NCBI RefSeq assembly: GCF_012273895.1
Contig: NC_052126.1
Span: forward strand, 3,361,218-3,425,217
DNA from: Zerene cesonia
Taxonomy: Eukaryota; Arthropoda; Insecta; Lepidoptera; Pieridae
DNA length: 64,000 bases
Reading direction: 5' to 3'
In this document: positions 37,801-46,652 of the stretch, one piece after another
Layout of the letters: each line of letters begins with the position of its first letter
How positions within the stretch are numbered: position 1 is the first letter of the stretch
Position numbers and translations under genes: made by a program
Notes under the pieces: model-generated
Told to the model about the DNA's origin: nothing
Seen by the model: the letters and a program-made list of their open reading frames with translations, nothing else
Databases searched by the model: none

Positions 37801-40083
37801 ATTGCTTTTAATCAAAGAAAATTAAAGATAGCAGAGTAAGCAAACGTTGTTAAGTAGGTATACCGTATAATATCAATAACAAAAGTAGTGTTATAGTCTA
37901 TACTAGCTGCGCCCCGCGGTTTCACCCGCGTAAGTCCGTATCCCGTAGGAATATCGGGATAAAAAATAGATGTTGGCCGATTCTCACACCTACCCAATAT
38001 GCTTACCAAATTTCAGAGGAATCGGTCAAGCCGTTTCGGAGGAGTATGGCAACGAAAACTGTGACACGAGAATTTTATATATATAGATATACCTAAATAT
38101 TAAATTAAATGGCATATTTTCAGTATTTGTTGTTGACTAGCTTTGTGTACAAAATATGATGAGGATATAAGGGATAAAAGGATTATATAATTTCAGTGTT
38201 AAAATTTTATATCAAATTAATTCAGGGTCCAAACTACAAAGCAGAATTCGATGAACTTTCAATTCTGTTCTGTTTGGTCATTTGCACAACCATAGTTTTG
38301 TACACCTAACAATATAATATTGTAAATTTGTATTACTCAAGTTAGAGTATCGATATTACACGACAAATTCTACGTTGAGCTAAATCTAACGGCACGTGCT
38401 CACATGTGTGATACTGCTAATTGCAGAGAGAACACCCATGCCTAATATTAGACACGATTTAAACTTTTCCTTTCAAAATTGATGCAGTTTCTTAGTATTC
38501 TATCAATTCACATGACTTCATAACTTGTCTTTTCTCACATTCTATTTTATTTTACTATCTACTATCTCTGACTATCCAAATTTATTCAAAATTATTGTAG
38601 TTGCTTACGCTGGATTTATCTAAATCCTTTAGAATTAGTAAGGTTAACTCTCCCTAAGTCGCCTCTTCGGTATTGCGCTTAACGCGGTATCGTAGATCAG
38701 GATTCGATTCCCAGAAAAATATAACAACAAACTCGGCCTGGCAGGGAACAGATGTTAGAAACAGATCACGTGAGCCGGAGGCCCATATGATTTTCCTTAC
38801 CCTTCCCAGTCCTTACCTTTATTTACTCTTCAATCCATTCTTAATCCCAATCTAAATCCAATTTGAATCCGGCAATCCATTTGTCGAGGCATAAGGTCTG
38901 CAATTAACCTTACGCCTCTACAAATGTTCATGGGCGGCTGTAACGCTTACCATCAGGCGGCCCACAAGCTCCATTGCCGAAGATGATGTTAATAAAAGCT
39001 GTTTATATAGTAACAGAAAAAGTATCGTATCGTAAAGTATCGTTATAAGATGACATGCGACCTTGTACCTCTCTCTTATTTTGCTATTAGAAGTTAAGGA
39101 GAAAAATGAACATCGTGCTCCACTATCGAAATAAGCATTGTGCATACGAACGCACCCTCGCAAGGGTATTCAATACGCGAAATTATATTACAGATGCGAG
39201 GCTTCCATTTTCGACGTGTGGAAATCAGCGAGTCACGCTGTTGTCCTTCGGGAGAGGAACGCTAACCCAGTGTCGGCGTTAGGGCGTAGTTTCACAGGTA
39301 AATAAAATGTCTTTGGGCTTCTTTTTGAATCCGTGTGATTGGAGTTGAATGGATACATAATTTACGTAACCTGTTTATACGGAATATACTACAAAATAAT
39401 GTTTATGTTCTAATATATATGTGGGTATATAAAACGTAAAGGTGACATTGACTGATTTAATTATATATAGTCCAATTTACTGGACCGACCGGCTGAAATT
39501 TGGCATCCAGATAGCCTCTATGATGTACTTATCCGCTAAGAAAGAATTTTGATAAATTCTACGTTCAAGGATATAAAATAGGGCATGAAAATATTCACCA
39601 TGAAGATTTATATTAACCAGCTGAGTGAAGCCGGCAACAGCTCCACAAAAGCTACAGCTTTGTGAATGCTCATGGGCAGTGGCGTTGCCTCATGTGACCC
39701 ACTTGCTCGGTTGCCCGCTCTGTTATAAAAAAAAAAAAAAAAAAAAAAGAAGCTGTAGGCAACAGCTATTGTATAAAATTCTGTTGTGACAGTATTTTAC
39801 CAAAGATCTCTAATATGTTTAAATCGATTTAAAACTGCTGTTTATTATTGTGTAATACTTATTGGGCGGATAGGTTATAAAAAAGGGTTGAAAATGGCCC
39901 CGCAATCAACCAAATATATTTCGATAAATATTGTTAATTTGTCATTGTATTATTATGTTGTATACGGCTAAAATTTGCTTCCTTACAGGTGCCGCCACCG
40001 AAGCTTGCAATCCAACGATTCACATGTTACTTTTACATATATTAATAAAATTTGTATTACAAAACTATACTGAAATAAGATAG
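25714..40083 (+). CDS. beat-like: Beaten path (Beat) family gene, whole model, isoform A
   Basis: Seven exons (25714-25804, 27902-28110, 28410-28545, 35218-35351, 37235-37350, 39194-39297, 39989-40083) join in phase to 885 bases, 294 residues. Order: signal peptide (about 1-31); Ig1 with C57, W71 and C124; Ig2 with C171, W184 and C230; a variable tail. The marker stretches are the family's own: WYR followed by EFYRYVPKESP in Ig1, GEYQCEVSADAP at the end of Ig1, SLPAANITWYVN in Ig2, and the cysteine in MIRCEASIFDVW closing Ig2. N-x-S/T sites lie at N153, N170, N181 and N201. Known for the family: Beat proteins are neuronal surface or secreted Ig proteins that bind Sidestep-type receptors and steer axon fasciculation and targeting. 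Which Beat paralogue this is I cannot say. Splice sites are inferred from consensus and phase. Exons 2-6 are firm; exon 1 and the choice of last exon are less so. Confidence 0.88.
25805..27901 (+). other. beat-like intron 1
   Basis: GTAAGT to TTACAG, about 2.1 kb, AT-rich. It holds a 64-codon frame at 26959-27153 with no motif and no matching splice phase. No repeats recognised. Confidence 0.5.
27902..28110 (+). CDS. beat-like: beat-like exon 2: first half of Ig1
   Basis: The exon begins after TTCGTTACAG and ends before GTAAGT. It enters with two bases of a split codon and leaves at a codon boundary. It encodes residues 32-100: the lead strand LQIHVPKAVLTGQ, the first Ig cysteine (C57 in ELMCTYELE), the core tryptophan (W71 in SIRWYR) and the diagnostic Beat stretch EFYRYVPKESPATKVFP. 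A Helitron-like element begins only 16 bases after the exon end. Confidence 0.93.
28127..28324 (+). mobile_element. Helitron-like element in beat-like intron 2
   Basis: Family A, A|TCCTACCAATATTAT to GCGCAGCTAA|T, so the CTAG end has become CTAA. It fills most of the 299-base intron and starts 16 bases after the exon 2 boundary. Confidence 0.85.
28337..28388 (-). mobile_element. Fragment of family G repeat near exon 3
   Basis: AATGAGTCGCGTTTTACATC followed by CTTTAAAAG matches, reversed and diverged, the GATTTATTC/TTTAAACGCG block at 33100 and 58370. It ends about 20 bases before the exon 3 acceptor. Confidence 0.35.
28410..28545 (+). CDS. beat-like: beat-like exon 3: second half of Ig1
   Basis: The acceptor is TTTCCTAG and the donor is GTATGT at 28546. 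It enters at a codon boundary and leaves one base (g) for the next exon. It encodes residues 101-145: the E-strand RVVLREV, the Ig F-strand motif GEYQCEVSADAP with C124 pairing with C57, then the G strand ending MVVV. Spacing C57 to C124 is 67 residues, normal for a V-type Ig domain. Confidence 0.93.
28568..28645. repeat. Imperfect ACGAT/ACACA tandem repeat
   Basis: Runs of CGATACGATACGACACGATA followed by ACAGCACAACACAACAGAAC lie just after exon 3. Confidence 0.7.
29530..29710 (-). mobile_element. R3 retroposon fragment
   Basis: Diverged middle and 5' part of R3: GGCGGGCCTCCCCCGCTCAC, then GATGTGGTACTTAGCCCAGT and AAAGCGTGGTCGACT. Confidence 0.65.
29727..29945 (-). mobile_element. tRNA-derived SINE (first family)
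   Basis: On the minus strand it shows an A-box-like TGGTACAGTGGTTAACGC, a B-box-like GGGTTCAATTCTCGG, then the shared body (CGGTCTGG equivalent, TACATCATCTGCCCCATACT, GGGACACGGGACTTCA). It matches 37428-37642 along its length. Confidence 0.75.
30470..30760 (+). mobile_element. Decayed repeat, same family as 13803
   Basis: Contains TTACCTTATAACTTTTTACT, GAGTGAATAGATGCTAATGA and GAAAGCTGGTTCCTCATGTG, a body related to 13803-14640. Confidence 0.35.
32163..32345. mobile_element. Family G repeat
   Basis: TTGATTTTACGCAAGTATTA, then ATGTATCGAACACTTCGCAT and CGGTCATGGG, ending with AATGAATAAATCGCGTTTAA. The last block is the reverse complement of the block that opens the 33043 and 58335 copies, which hints at terminal inverted repeats. 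Confidence 0.5.
33043..33190. mobile_element. Family G repeat
   Basis: TTAATTTTACGCGAGTATTA, TTTAAACGCGATTTATTCAT, CCCGGCGTTTCGAACACTTT and GTGGTCACGGGGAGACTCC; shared with 32163 and 58335. Confidence 0.6.
34806..34940. repeat. GC-rich patch with inverted ends
   Basis: TTAAGAGCGG at the left and CCGCTCTAATCTTAA at the right are imperfect inverted copies. They enclose a GC-rich segment (TTCGACGACATCTTTGCGGT) with no long open frame. It could be a small DNA transposon or a structured element. Confidence 0.35.
35218..35351 (+). CDS. beat-like: beat-like exon 4: first half of Ig2
   Basis: The acceptor is GTGTTCCAG and the donor is GTAAGT at 35352. The first two bases complete a Glu codon left by exon 3, and the exon ends at a codon boundary. 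It encodes residues 146-190: the inter-domain linker EPPFIGPNIT, the Ig2 cysteine C171 in QANCSS, and W184 in AANITWYVN. Three glycosylation sequons (N153, N170, N181) lie here. The intron before it is about 6.7 kb. Confidence 0.92.
35352..37234 (+). other. beat-like intron 4
   Basis: GTAAGT to CCCAG, about 1.9 kb, AT-rich. It holds a possible Helitron-like remnant ending CTAG near 35823 and a full family B element at 36679-36883. Confidence 0.65.
36679..36883 (+). mobile_element. Helitron-like element, family B, full length
   Basis: A|TCATACTAATATCATAAATG to GACGAGCGTCTAG|T, with the GC-rich hairpin region ATCCGGGCGCAGCCGGGA intact. Confidence 0.82.
37235..37350 (+). CDS. beat-like: beat-like exon 5: middle of Ig2
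   Basis: The acceptor is TTGTCCCAG. The exon enters at a codon boundary and encodes residues 191-228 plus two bases of R229 (VPSFTANHVTNFSNG, then SSLSTLELE and ending PMLMI). Read without splicing, the frame stops four bases later, but that TGA lies inside the proposed donor GTGATT at 37351. Splicing there to 39194 completes Arg and adds the Ig2 closing cysteine at once. The donor departs from the usual GTAAGT or GTGAGT at position 6, so it is weak; the phase and family fit are what support it. Confidence 0.83.
37428..37642 (+). mobile_element. tRNA-derived SINE (first family)
   Basis: A-box-like TGGTACAGTGG at 37447-37457 and a B-box-like GGTTCAATTTT at 37490-37500, followed by the body shared with 29727-29945. 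It lies in beat-like intron 5 and supplies an AATAAA at 37569-37574 inside the gene. Confidence 0.78.
37903..38090 (-). mobile_element. Chimeric Helitron-like element (family A end, other body)
   Basis: It opens as family A (CTAGCTGCGCCCCGCGG through ATCGGGATAAAAA) and switches near 37967 to a different body (TAGATGTTGGCCGATTCTCA, GGTCAAGCCGTTTCGGAGGA). Confidence 0.7.
38655..38992 (+). mobile_element. tRNA-like fragment joined to an R3 retroposon
   Basis: 38655-38720 shows a tRNA-like A/B-box layout (TTGCGCTTAACGCGGTATCG, GGATTCGATTCCCAG). From about 38765 the 3' two-thirds of R3 follows (GAGCCGGAGGCCCATATGAT to GCCGAAGATGATG). A short A-rich end follows the R3 part. It lies in beat-like intron 5. 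Confidence 0.55.
39194..39297 (+). CDS. beat-like: beat-like exon 6: end of Ig2
   Basis: The acceptor ATTATATTACAG and donor GTAAAT (39298) bracket a GC-rich 104-base segment open in only one of the three forward frames. That frame is the one set by exon 5. It begins with the last base of R229, then C230-EASIFDVWKSASHAVV, followed by LRERNANPVSALGRSFT, leaving one base (g). C171 to C230 is 59 residues, right for an Ig domain. A cysteine followed by an alanine/isoleucine stretch and an ER-containing run is how Beat Ig2 domains end. Confidence 0.85.
39455..39780 (+). mobile_element. Old repeat carrying a nested R3 3' end
   Basis: 39455-39650 has repeat wording (ACTGGACCGACCGGCTGAAA, TTTGGCATCCAGATAGCC). 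An R3 3' fragment (GAATGCTCATGGGCAGTGGC) ending in 22 A residues (39727-39748) is inserted near its end, and GGCAACAGCT occurs on both sides of the insert. It lies in beat-like intron 6. Confidence 0.6.
39989..40083 (+). CDS. beat-like: beat-like exon 7a: hydrophobic C-terminus
   Basis: The acceptor TTGCTTCCTTACAG is strong. In the phase left by exon 6 it reads GAATEACNPT, then the hydrophobic run IHMLLLHILIKFVL (274-287), then a short QNYTEIR tail and TAG at 40081. The run suits a weak membrane anchor or a lipid-anchor signal; which of these is an inference. The first AATAAA I see downstream is at 40897-40902, about 0.8 kb away. It shares its start with exon 7b and looks like an alternative last exon. 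Confidence 0.6.
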
Positions 40084-42189
40084 CTGATTTAATACGATTA
40101 GATAGTCACGTTTATAAACTAAGAGTGTAGAAAAGTCAGGGTTTTAAAATATATTGTAAGGGTTTATTGAGGAATTCGCTTCTTTTGTTTTCACTGTTGA
40201 AATTAAATAGATTGTTAACGATTATGAAGGTACGTGTTAATATATCTTTATCGGTTTGTGATAATTTTTTTAACCATTGAATAACCCACTTATATATATA
40301 TTACTCTTTACGATTTAATCCTTTATTGTGTGAAAGACGATAGTGAAATATGGAATTTAACGGTCGCAGTGTGAAATTTGAAATTTGGCCTTTTTTGGTC
40401 GTTTTTAATTCCTCCAATTACAGAAAACATAACAATGAAATGTAGTTTTGTAACTATGTATCAATGTACTGTATTTGTAAATTCATTATAACGCCATTTA
40501 AAGAACCGTTTCCTCATGAAACTGTAATATTTTAAATTAGTAATATATCGCTGCTGAAGCGATAAGACTCTCTTCATATTAGTAGTTTTCTTCATATTGT
40601 GTGTGTGTGTTGTTCTATTTTTCGTATAGGTATACAATGAAGAGTTTTTGAGTTGATTTAATAGATCAATTTATACGTAATATAAACATAAAAATGCGTT
40701 TATGTTTATATTACGTATAAATTGCATGCTAGCTAAGCTAGCTAAGTTTATGAATGAATGCATGCTAGCTTAATAGCCTTCGCAAAATCATAAACACAAA
40801 TTAATTAATTATGTCATATTTGTGATATTTTTATTTTAGATTACACGTACCTTGATAACTGATACAAAAAAACGTAAATCAAAAAATTACTTTCTCAATA
40901 AAGTTACGTATATTATTATAATAGACTGAATATAGAAAATTAATTTACATGTATATATTATTGTAATTGTTGTGTAAATAATTTGAATGTTTATATAATT
41001 TCGCTGGATAATTTTAGGTAAGTATACGGTAATATTTAAGCGGTTGTATATTTAAAAACAATAAGTAATTAAATATAAATCTTATTTCAATAGGTATCAC
41101 GTTGAATATTAAATAAATCACAGTCTAATTGTTTCTCGTTTTAGCGAGTTTTGAATATAATTTATACATCATACGAAAAAAATCGTATATTTTTTAATTT
41201 GCTTTTGTTTGTTTTTGATGATGTTTTTAAATTAAACGTATCTGTAATTGTAGAAATTTGGTTTTTGGGCACTATCCTAAAATAAATTAAAAAACATTTT
41301 TTTTTTTGTTAATTTTATGAAAAAATGTTTTATTCGTATAATATGTAGTTAAAACTAGATAATGGCTGTGTAATTTATAGTAGTAATATTTAATACTTGT
41401 GTATGAAATCAAATGAAAAGGTGCATTATTAGTAGCTTTTTGTTATTATATAATTGAAGATACTCTTCATATTTAATGTTCATTGGGAATATTCAAATAA
41501 GGAGACTTTAATTAATTCCTTATGCTCCGTAATAATTTAATATTGACAATTTTTTGAGTAAATTTTTGCTTGTTTGTATTTGTATCTTCAATTATATAAA
41601 GCGATAGTTGTAAATTTGTAAATAAGTGTAATTTATTGAATAAAATATTCTAGTCGGATTCCAATATATTTTTTATTGATAATAATAATTGAAATTTAAA
41701 GTTTTACGCAATTTATTACAAACATGCTACCGTGTAGGTACATGCGTAGCACCAGTGTAGCGCATAACGCGTAGCAGACATGCTTAGACGACATGCTACA
41801 CGCGTAGCAATCATCGAGGGCTTTATACGCAGGAATACATTTGAAAAGGTTAAATTTGTAACGGGGTTCTCGATTGATTAAATTGATAGACAAAAATTGT
41901 AGTTAATTATAATTTTCTATATGTGTTTAATACAACCAACTCGCGCAGAAAATAAGGACGTCTTTCGATAAATGAATTGATAAATACTGAAGTCTTTCAA
42001 AGGCTATGCACGAGTCATTAAGATAGAAGAAAATATTGTAATAACGATGTTTTATTACTCAGATATGTATGTATAATTAAAATGTTTTCAACATTAATTG
42101 GTTGACGAGTTACTACATGGCATTAATTTTTCATTCACTTTGTCAAATTTTGTCAAGAAATTCTACGGTGCGAGCGTTATTTAAGAATT
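40084..42189. other. beat-like intron 7b or 3' region
   Basis: Very AT-rich. Notable items are a perfect 26-bp hairpin at 40667-40724, a cluster of GCGTAGCA-type words at 41739-41812 and several AATAAA hexamers (first at 40897). Confidence 0.6.
40667..40724. repeat. Perfect 26-bp inverted repeat, 6-base loop
   Basis: Left arm 40667-40692 begins CAATTTATACGTAATATA. Right arm 40699-40724 is its exact reverse complement. The loop is AATGCG. It is followed by the short palindromic run GCTAGCTAAGCTAGC. Confidence 0.95.
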
Positions 42190-42496
42190 CATTATCATCA
42201 TTATCAGCCCACATATGTTCCCACTGCTGGGACTCAGGCCTCCTATGAGGGTTCAGGCCATAATCCACCACGCTGGCCAAGTGCGGGTTGGCAGATGTCA
42301 CATGCCGTCGAACTTTTAATTCTTGGACATGCCGGTTTCCTCACGATGTTTTCCTTCACCGTTGAAGCAGTGGTGATGTTATCTACATGCGCAGATAAAT
42401 TGAAAATCAATTTATTTCCTGCGCGCTCGCCCGGTCTCGAACCCCGACTTATCGATTTTGAAGTCCGAGGTCCTTACCACTGAGCCACCACTGCTT
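42190..42496 (-). mobile_element. tRNA-derived SINE with GAT tail (second family)
   Basis: On the minus strand: TGGCTCAGTGG A box, GGTTCGAGACC B box, then a body ending GGGAACATATGTGGGCTGAT and a GAT-type tail. Near-identical in layout to 51795-52106. Confidence 0.85.
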
Positions 42497-42651
42497 AATT
42501 TAAGAATTAAAATGGTCAAATACGTATAATTGTACTTGTTCGCCTGGAATATAATATGGGAGTGATTTTAGTGTAAATTATTATAAGAAGGTTAACAATA
42601 AAGTACTACTTGTGAGATTGAAGTTGTTTCATTTATCATTTCCTAAGTGTC

Positions 42652-42792
42652 TACCGCGGCTTCGTTCGCGTTGTTAAAGAAAAAAACCCAATGTTAATAA
42701 CTACCAAATTACTTCGAAATTGATTTAGTGGTAAGCGTGAATAAGAAACGGTTAGACAGAGTTGCTTTCGCATTTACAATAGAGGGTAGGGA
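42652..42792 (-). mobile_element. Helitron-like element, family E, short
   Basis: TACCGCGGCTTCGTTCGCGT at the left and AGACAGAGTTGCTTTCGCAT at the right; the middle is deleted relative to 3824-4069. Confidence 0.6.
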
Positions 42793-43617
42793 AAAAAATT
42801 CCTACAATTGGATTGTAATCTGTTATTCTTTCACATAAACAATTTCTAATGGATCTGTACGCAATTCAGGCCAGTCTAAATGTCATATGCTTATATAGGC
42901 TTATGTAGCAATTACCAAAAAAACATGAAATCGTTCATAGCCATATTTGTATGACCAACCTTAAATAGGATCTGAATTCTGTATGGGTTTAGGGACGGAA
43001 AAGGATAACGTTCTCAAATATAAATTATAAGCCGGGAACAATAACCTTTATTATGGAGCTATTAAAGTTTCCTTTATCGTCCATAAGTCGTTTTATCATT
43101 GTCTTAACATAATGGATACTAGAAGATTACTTATATGTCCTTATGTAATACAGTCTATTTATATGGGTTTTCCTTTTATATGAAAATTAGTTTCTTTTTA
43201 ATTTTGCAGACATTGATATCCTATGACCATAATGAATACGAATTAATCATTATAGTTGTTAAATTACGTAAAAGTTTATGGATGCCCGTTTTTCATCTCT
43301 ATTCATACCATCTGACATAAAGAGTATGAAGTAGGCGAAATGTCTAGACGGTATGATATTAAATTTAATAGATTTATATGTAGATAAATACCTATCACAT
43401 GTATAATAATTGACAAATACTTTAAATTGTTACTTACACCATAATTGTTATACTCACCGCTAAATGCCAAATTAATTCGGATTAGTTTTAAAAAAGTAAT
43501 AAAATTCACACGACATAACATTAAATTTATGTGCACACACACACAGCACACTTTCGTTACCACAGATCAGCGTGACATAGTAACATGCATGCATGCAAGC
43601 ATAACATAGTATTTTCG

Positions 43618-43705
43618 TTTGGTGAGTTGAGGAGACCCATATCCGATTCTTCACCCTTCCAAGTCTAAATTCCTTATTCTCGTCACCAATTGTTTTTCCT
43701 TATCC
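43618..43705 (+). mobile_element. R3 retroposon fragment
   Basis: GGTGAGTTGAGGAGACCCAT and TTCTTCACCCTTCCAAGTCT correspond to the centre of R3, strongly diverged. Confidence 0.45.
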
Positions 43706-44206
43706 TGTACCGTTAAAGACGGGTATCGCATTTGCAGCGACCCCATCTTTGCAAATTTAAATGAAATTTGTATTTCAATTCTATTCAATTCTCGAAACTA
43801 AAAACACAAGAAGTATATTAGAAATACAAATATAAATCTTTTGGAATATTTTACATTGTAAAAAGTTAAATGTCAAAATTGTTTCACAACTACTTCCGAA
43901 AGATTATATACTTCAGCTATAACAAAGGAATAACACCATTAATGTCACGGGATTAGGACGTTAATGGAATGGACACACACACCGTAATTTGTAACCAATT
44001 TAACAATCAATATGAGCATATAATTATTTTCCGATTAGAACATTCCAAGCGTACTAAATCCCTTAATCATCATCACCATCAGGTAATTATAAACTACATT
44101 GCTTAGTCTTCTGTGACTGTGAATTACCGTGAATTAAAGCAATAGCCAAATCGGATCAAATGTTTTAACTCCATCACGAAAACTACATGTGAGTAGTGAG
44201 GGCGCG

Positions 44207-44266
44207 CGTGTGTGTGTGTGTGTATGTGTATGTGCGTGTGTGTATGTGTATGTGTGTGTGTGTGTC
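44207..44266. repeat. TG-rich microsatellite
   Basis: About 60 bases of GTGTGT with TATG interruptions, ending about 55 bases before the acceptor of exon 7b. TG-rich tracts near acceptors can influence exon use; here that is an inference. Confidence 0.9.
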
Positions 44267-44319
44267 TATGGCGTTGTAGTCTCCGAACGGATGAATAATT
44301 TTGATTTAGTTTTTTGTAG

Positions 44320-44396
44320 GTGCCGCTACAGAATTGAAGAACGACGGATTATTTATTTGTCACAATTCCCTTATGGGCATCAAGCTTGACGAGTAG
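44320..44396 (+). CDS. beat-like: beat-like exon 7b: alternative polar C-terminus
   Basis: The acceptor GATTTAGTTTTTTGTAG is followed by GTGCCGCTACAGAA, matching 12 of the first 14 bases of exon 7a. In the exon 6 phase it encodes GAATELKNDGLF, then ICHNSLMGIKLDE and TAG at 44394. The tail is polar, so an isoform ending here (288 residues) would lack the 7a hydrophobic run. An AATAAA lies at 44522-44527, about 125 bases after the stop. A TG-rich tract ends about 55 bases before the acceptor. Part of the acceptor region resembles repeat wording, so a repeat origin is possible. Confidence 0.48.
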
Positions 44397-45187
44397 AATA
44401 TTTAATATCTTATTTTATAATTGGTTATTACATTTATTAGTATGTTTGATATTTTATTTAATGATTTGTTATTATATTTATGGTCTCTGTAACTACGTCA
44501 CTTCGGCATACTAGTCTATCTAATAAAAAAACGGGTTGTCCAAAAACTATTTTCATAAAAATTACAGTAAAAAATATTTTTAAAATTTCACTGACTGCAA
44601 TTGCCATTTATAAGAAATGTATTTTTTATTACATTTATGAATGTGACCGTAGAATCCTCAACTATTAAAAACCCAATGAATAATTCATAATAGACTTCAA
44701 CGTTAGAAGTCTCAAATCAACATTATTAAATCAATTTCCATAAAGACTCGCACAACAAATGCATAAAACACAAGAGCCATTCTTCTATCAATGCTCACCT
44801 TTGTTGAATTCTAGCTTAATACCATTCTATTCAGTTGAGCGCACGTCAACAAAAGGCTTTAATAATCGAAATAAAAAACATATCAATGCAAGCTCCGTTC
44901 GTAAACAACCGGTGATATATTATCACTCGATGCCAGGCCTCAGTCATACACTCAAACGTAGGTATATAAGGATATATTTACCCGCTGGATATGAATGAAT
45001 AATTCCAATATGATTTGTACTACGCTTTGTGCCATTTCATTTGAATTAGGCTGTCGTTTCTGAATGGGTCTTGATTAAACGGCTATAACCCGTGTGTTTT
45101 TAATTGTTTTCGAGTGCGGTTTGAGTTATTTATGAAAACGTTTATTCATTTTTCTTGTGCGTTTAATTGACTTGATAATATTATATA
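44397..45187. other. Region after exon 7b
   Basis: Likely 3' UTR for the first 125 bases or so (AATAAA at 44522), then intergenic. A 79-codon frame at 44759-44998 has no motif and is not called. Confidence 0.4.
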
Positions 45188-45253
45188 CTAGAAGTTCGTC
45201 CCGGCTCCGCCCGGATATCAAGTTTCCTGTTTTATCCCCAGGGAGCAATCGGA
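45188..45253 (-). mobile_element. Helitron-like element, family B, 3' end only
   Basis: CTAGAAGTTCGTCCCGGCTC through TTTTATCCCCAGGGAGCAAT, then lost. Confidence 0.75.
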
Positions 45254-45294
45254 ATAATACTATTATTGTATAGTAAGCTGTAATTTATGTAATA

Positions 45295-45488
45295 CTAGCT
45301 GCGCCCCGCGGTTTCACCTGCGTAAGTCCGTATCCCGTAGGAATATCGGGATAAAATTGCCTATATGTTATTCCAGTTGTCCACCTGTCTACGTACCAAA
45401 TTTCATTGCAATCGGTTTAGTAGTTTTTGCGTGAAAGAGCAACAAACGCACACACATCCGTACAAACTTTCGCATAATATTAGTAAGA
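45295..45488 (-). mobile_element. Helitron-like element, family A, full length
   Basis: CTAGCTGCGCCCCGCGG to ATATTAGTAAGA|T. Confidence 0.83.
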
Positions 45489-46324
45489 TAGTAAGACGTT
45501 CATGAAAATTTTGTAATTATAATATTAGCCTGGATTAAGTTTACATTAAATTTTACTATGATTTAATTACAAACATAGCAACTATCGAATCAATTTAAAC
45601 AGAACCATACCATAAAGTCGCTCTGTAACGTCGTGATACAAAGCCAAATAAACGCACTTTCATTTAAACAACATTAGTAAAGATAATGACAAGAGTATTA
45701 CTAAGAATATAGATTTATTCAGTTCCTTTCACGGTCGTTTTATCCGATCATTCTAAACAGCAATCGTATCATCAAATCTAAAGGAGTTATTGACATACAA
45801 CGGACACGTAAAGCTAATTAAAACGTGTTAATAAAATAGCTCGGTTAGGGTAACGAAACATTGCTTTTAACAGCTTGACAAGGGCCCACTCCGGCTATGC
45901 CCGTATATATTGCCATATGTAACGGTGGAATAATATTTGAAATCGGCCTAATTCATGAGATTAGCGCAATTCAAACAAACTCTTCAGCATTATTAGTGTA
46001 GCTAACATGGAATCAAAAACTGTCACACATTTATCTCAAACAATACATCAAGACAACCCTGGACGCAGGATGCCTAGCGATTTCACTCGCACTACGTCAC
46101 CGAGATAGCTGGTGTTGTCTCTTGAATTTATCGGTGTTTGTCGAGCATTCTGCGTCAACGGGATACCATTTAACAATTTTGATGTACGATAAAACAACAA
46201 AGTTATGCGTCGCGAAGACTTACAGCCGGTGGAATCGTATGAATGGTGTCGTTTGCGGATTAAGGTCGACCTGATTGGCCTGATGCTGCTGAAGTTCAAT
46301 GGATGTTGCATACAGTATACATGT

Positions 46325-46652
46325 AGTTTTTTTATGTCATAGCGGGCAATTGAGCTGGTGGTTCGCCTGATGGTAAGCGATCACCACCGCCCATGAACAT
46401 TCGCAAAGGTAGGGCCTCTGCGAATGCGCTGCCCGCTTTTATGGGGTAAGGGAAAGGAAGGATTAACGACTGGAAAGAAGGAATGGACTGGGACGGATGA
46501 GGAAAAGGAAACGGGCCTCCGGCTCCCCCACTCACCGTACGAAACACAGTGGCATGCCACTATTTCACGCCGGTTTTCTGTGGGGGTGTGGTACTTCCCC
46601 GGTGCGAGCTGGCCCAATTTGTGCCGAAGCGTGCTCGACTCCCACAATATGT
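46325..46652 (-). mobile_element. R3 retroposon, near full length
   Basis: T run, ATGTCATAGCGGGCAATTGA, through GGGCCTCCGGCTCCCCCACT, to GTGCCGAAGCGTGCTCGACT. Several overlapping open frames on both strands belong to the element. Confidence 0.82.

Noticed and set aside
44385..44396. KLDE at the end of exon 7b as an ER-retention signal
   Set aside because: The retention motif is KDEL or a close variant in that order; KLDE does not fit.
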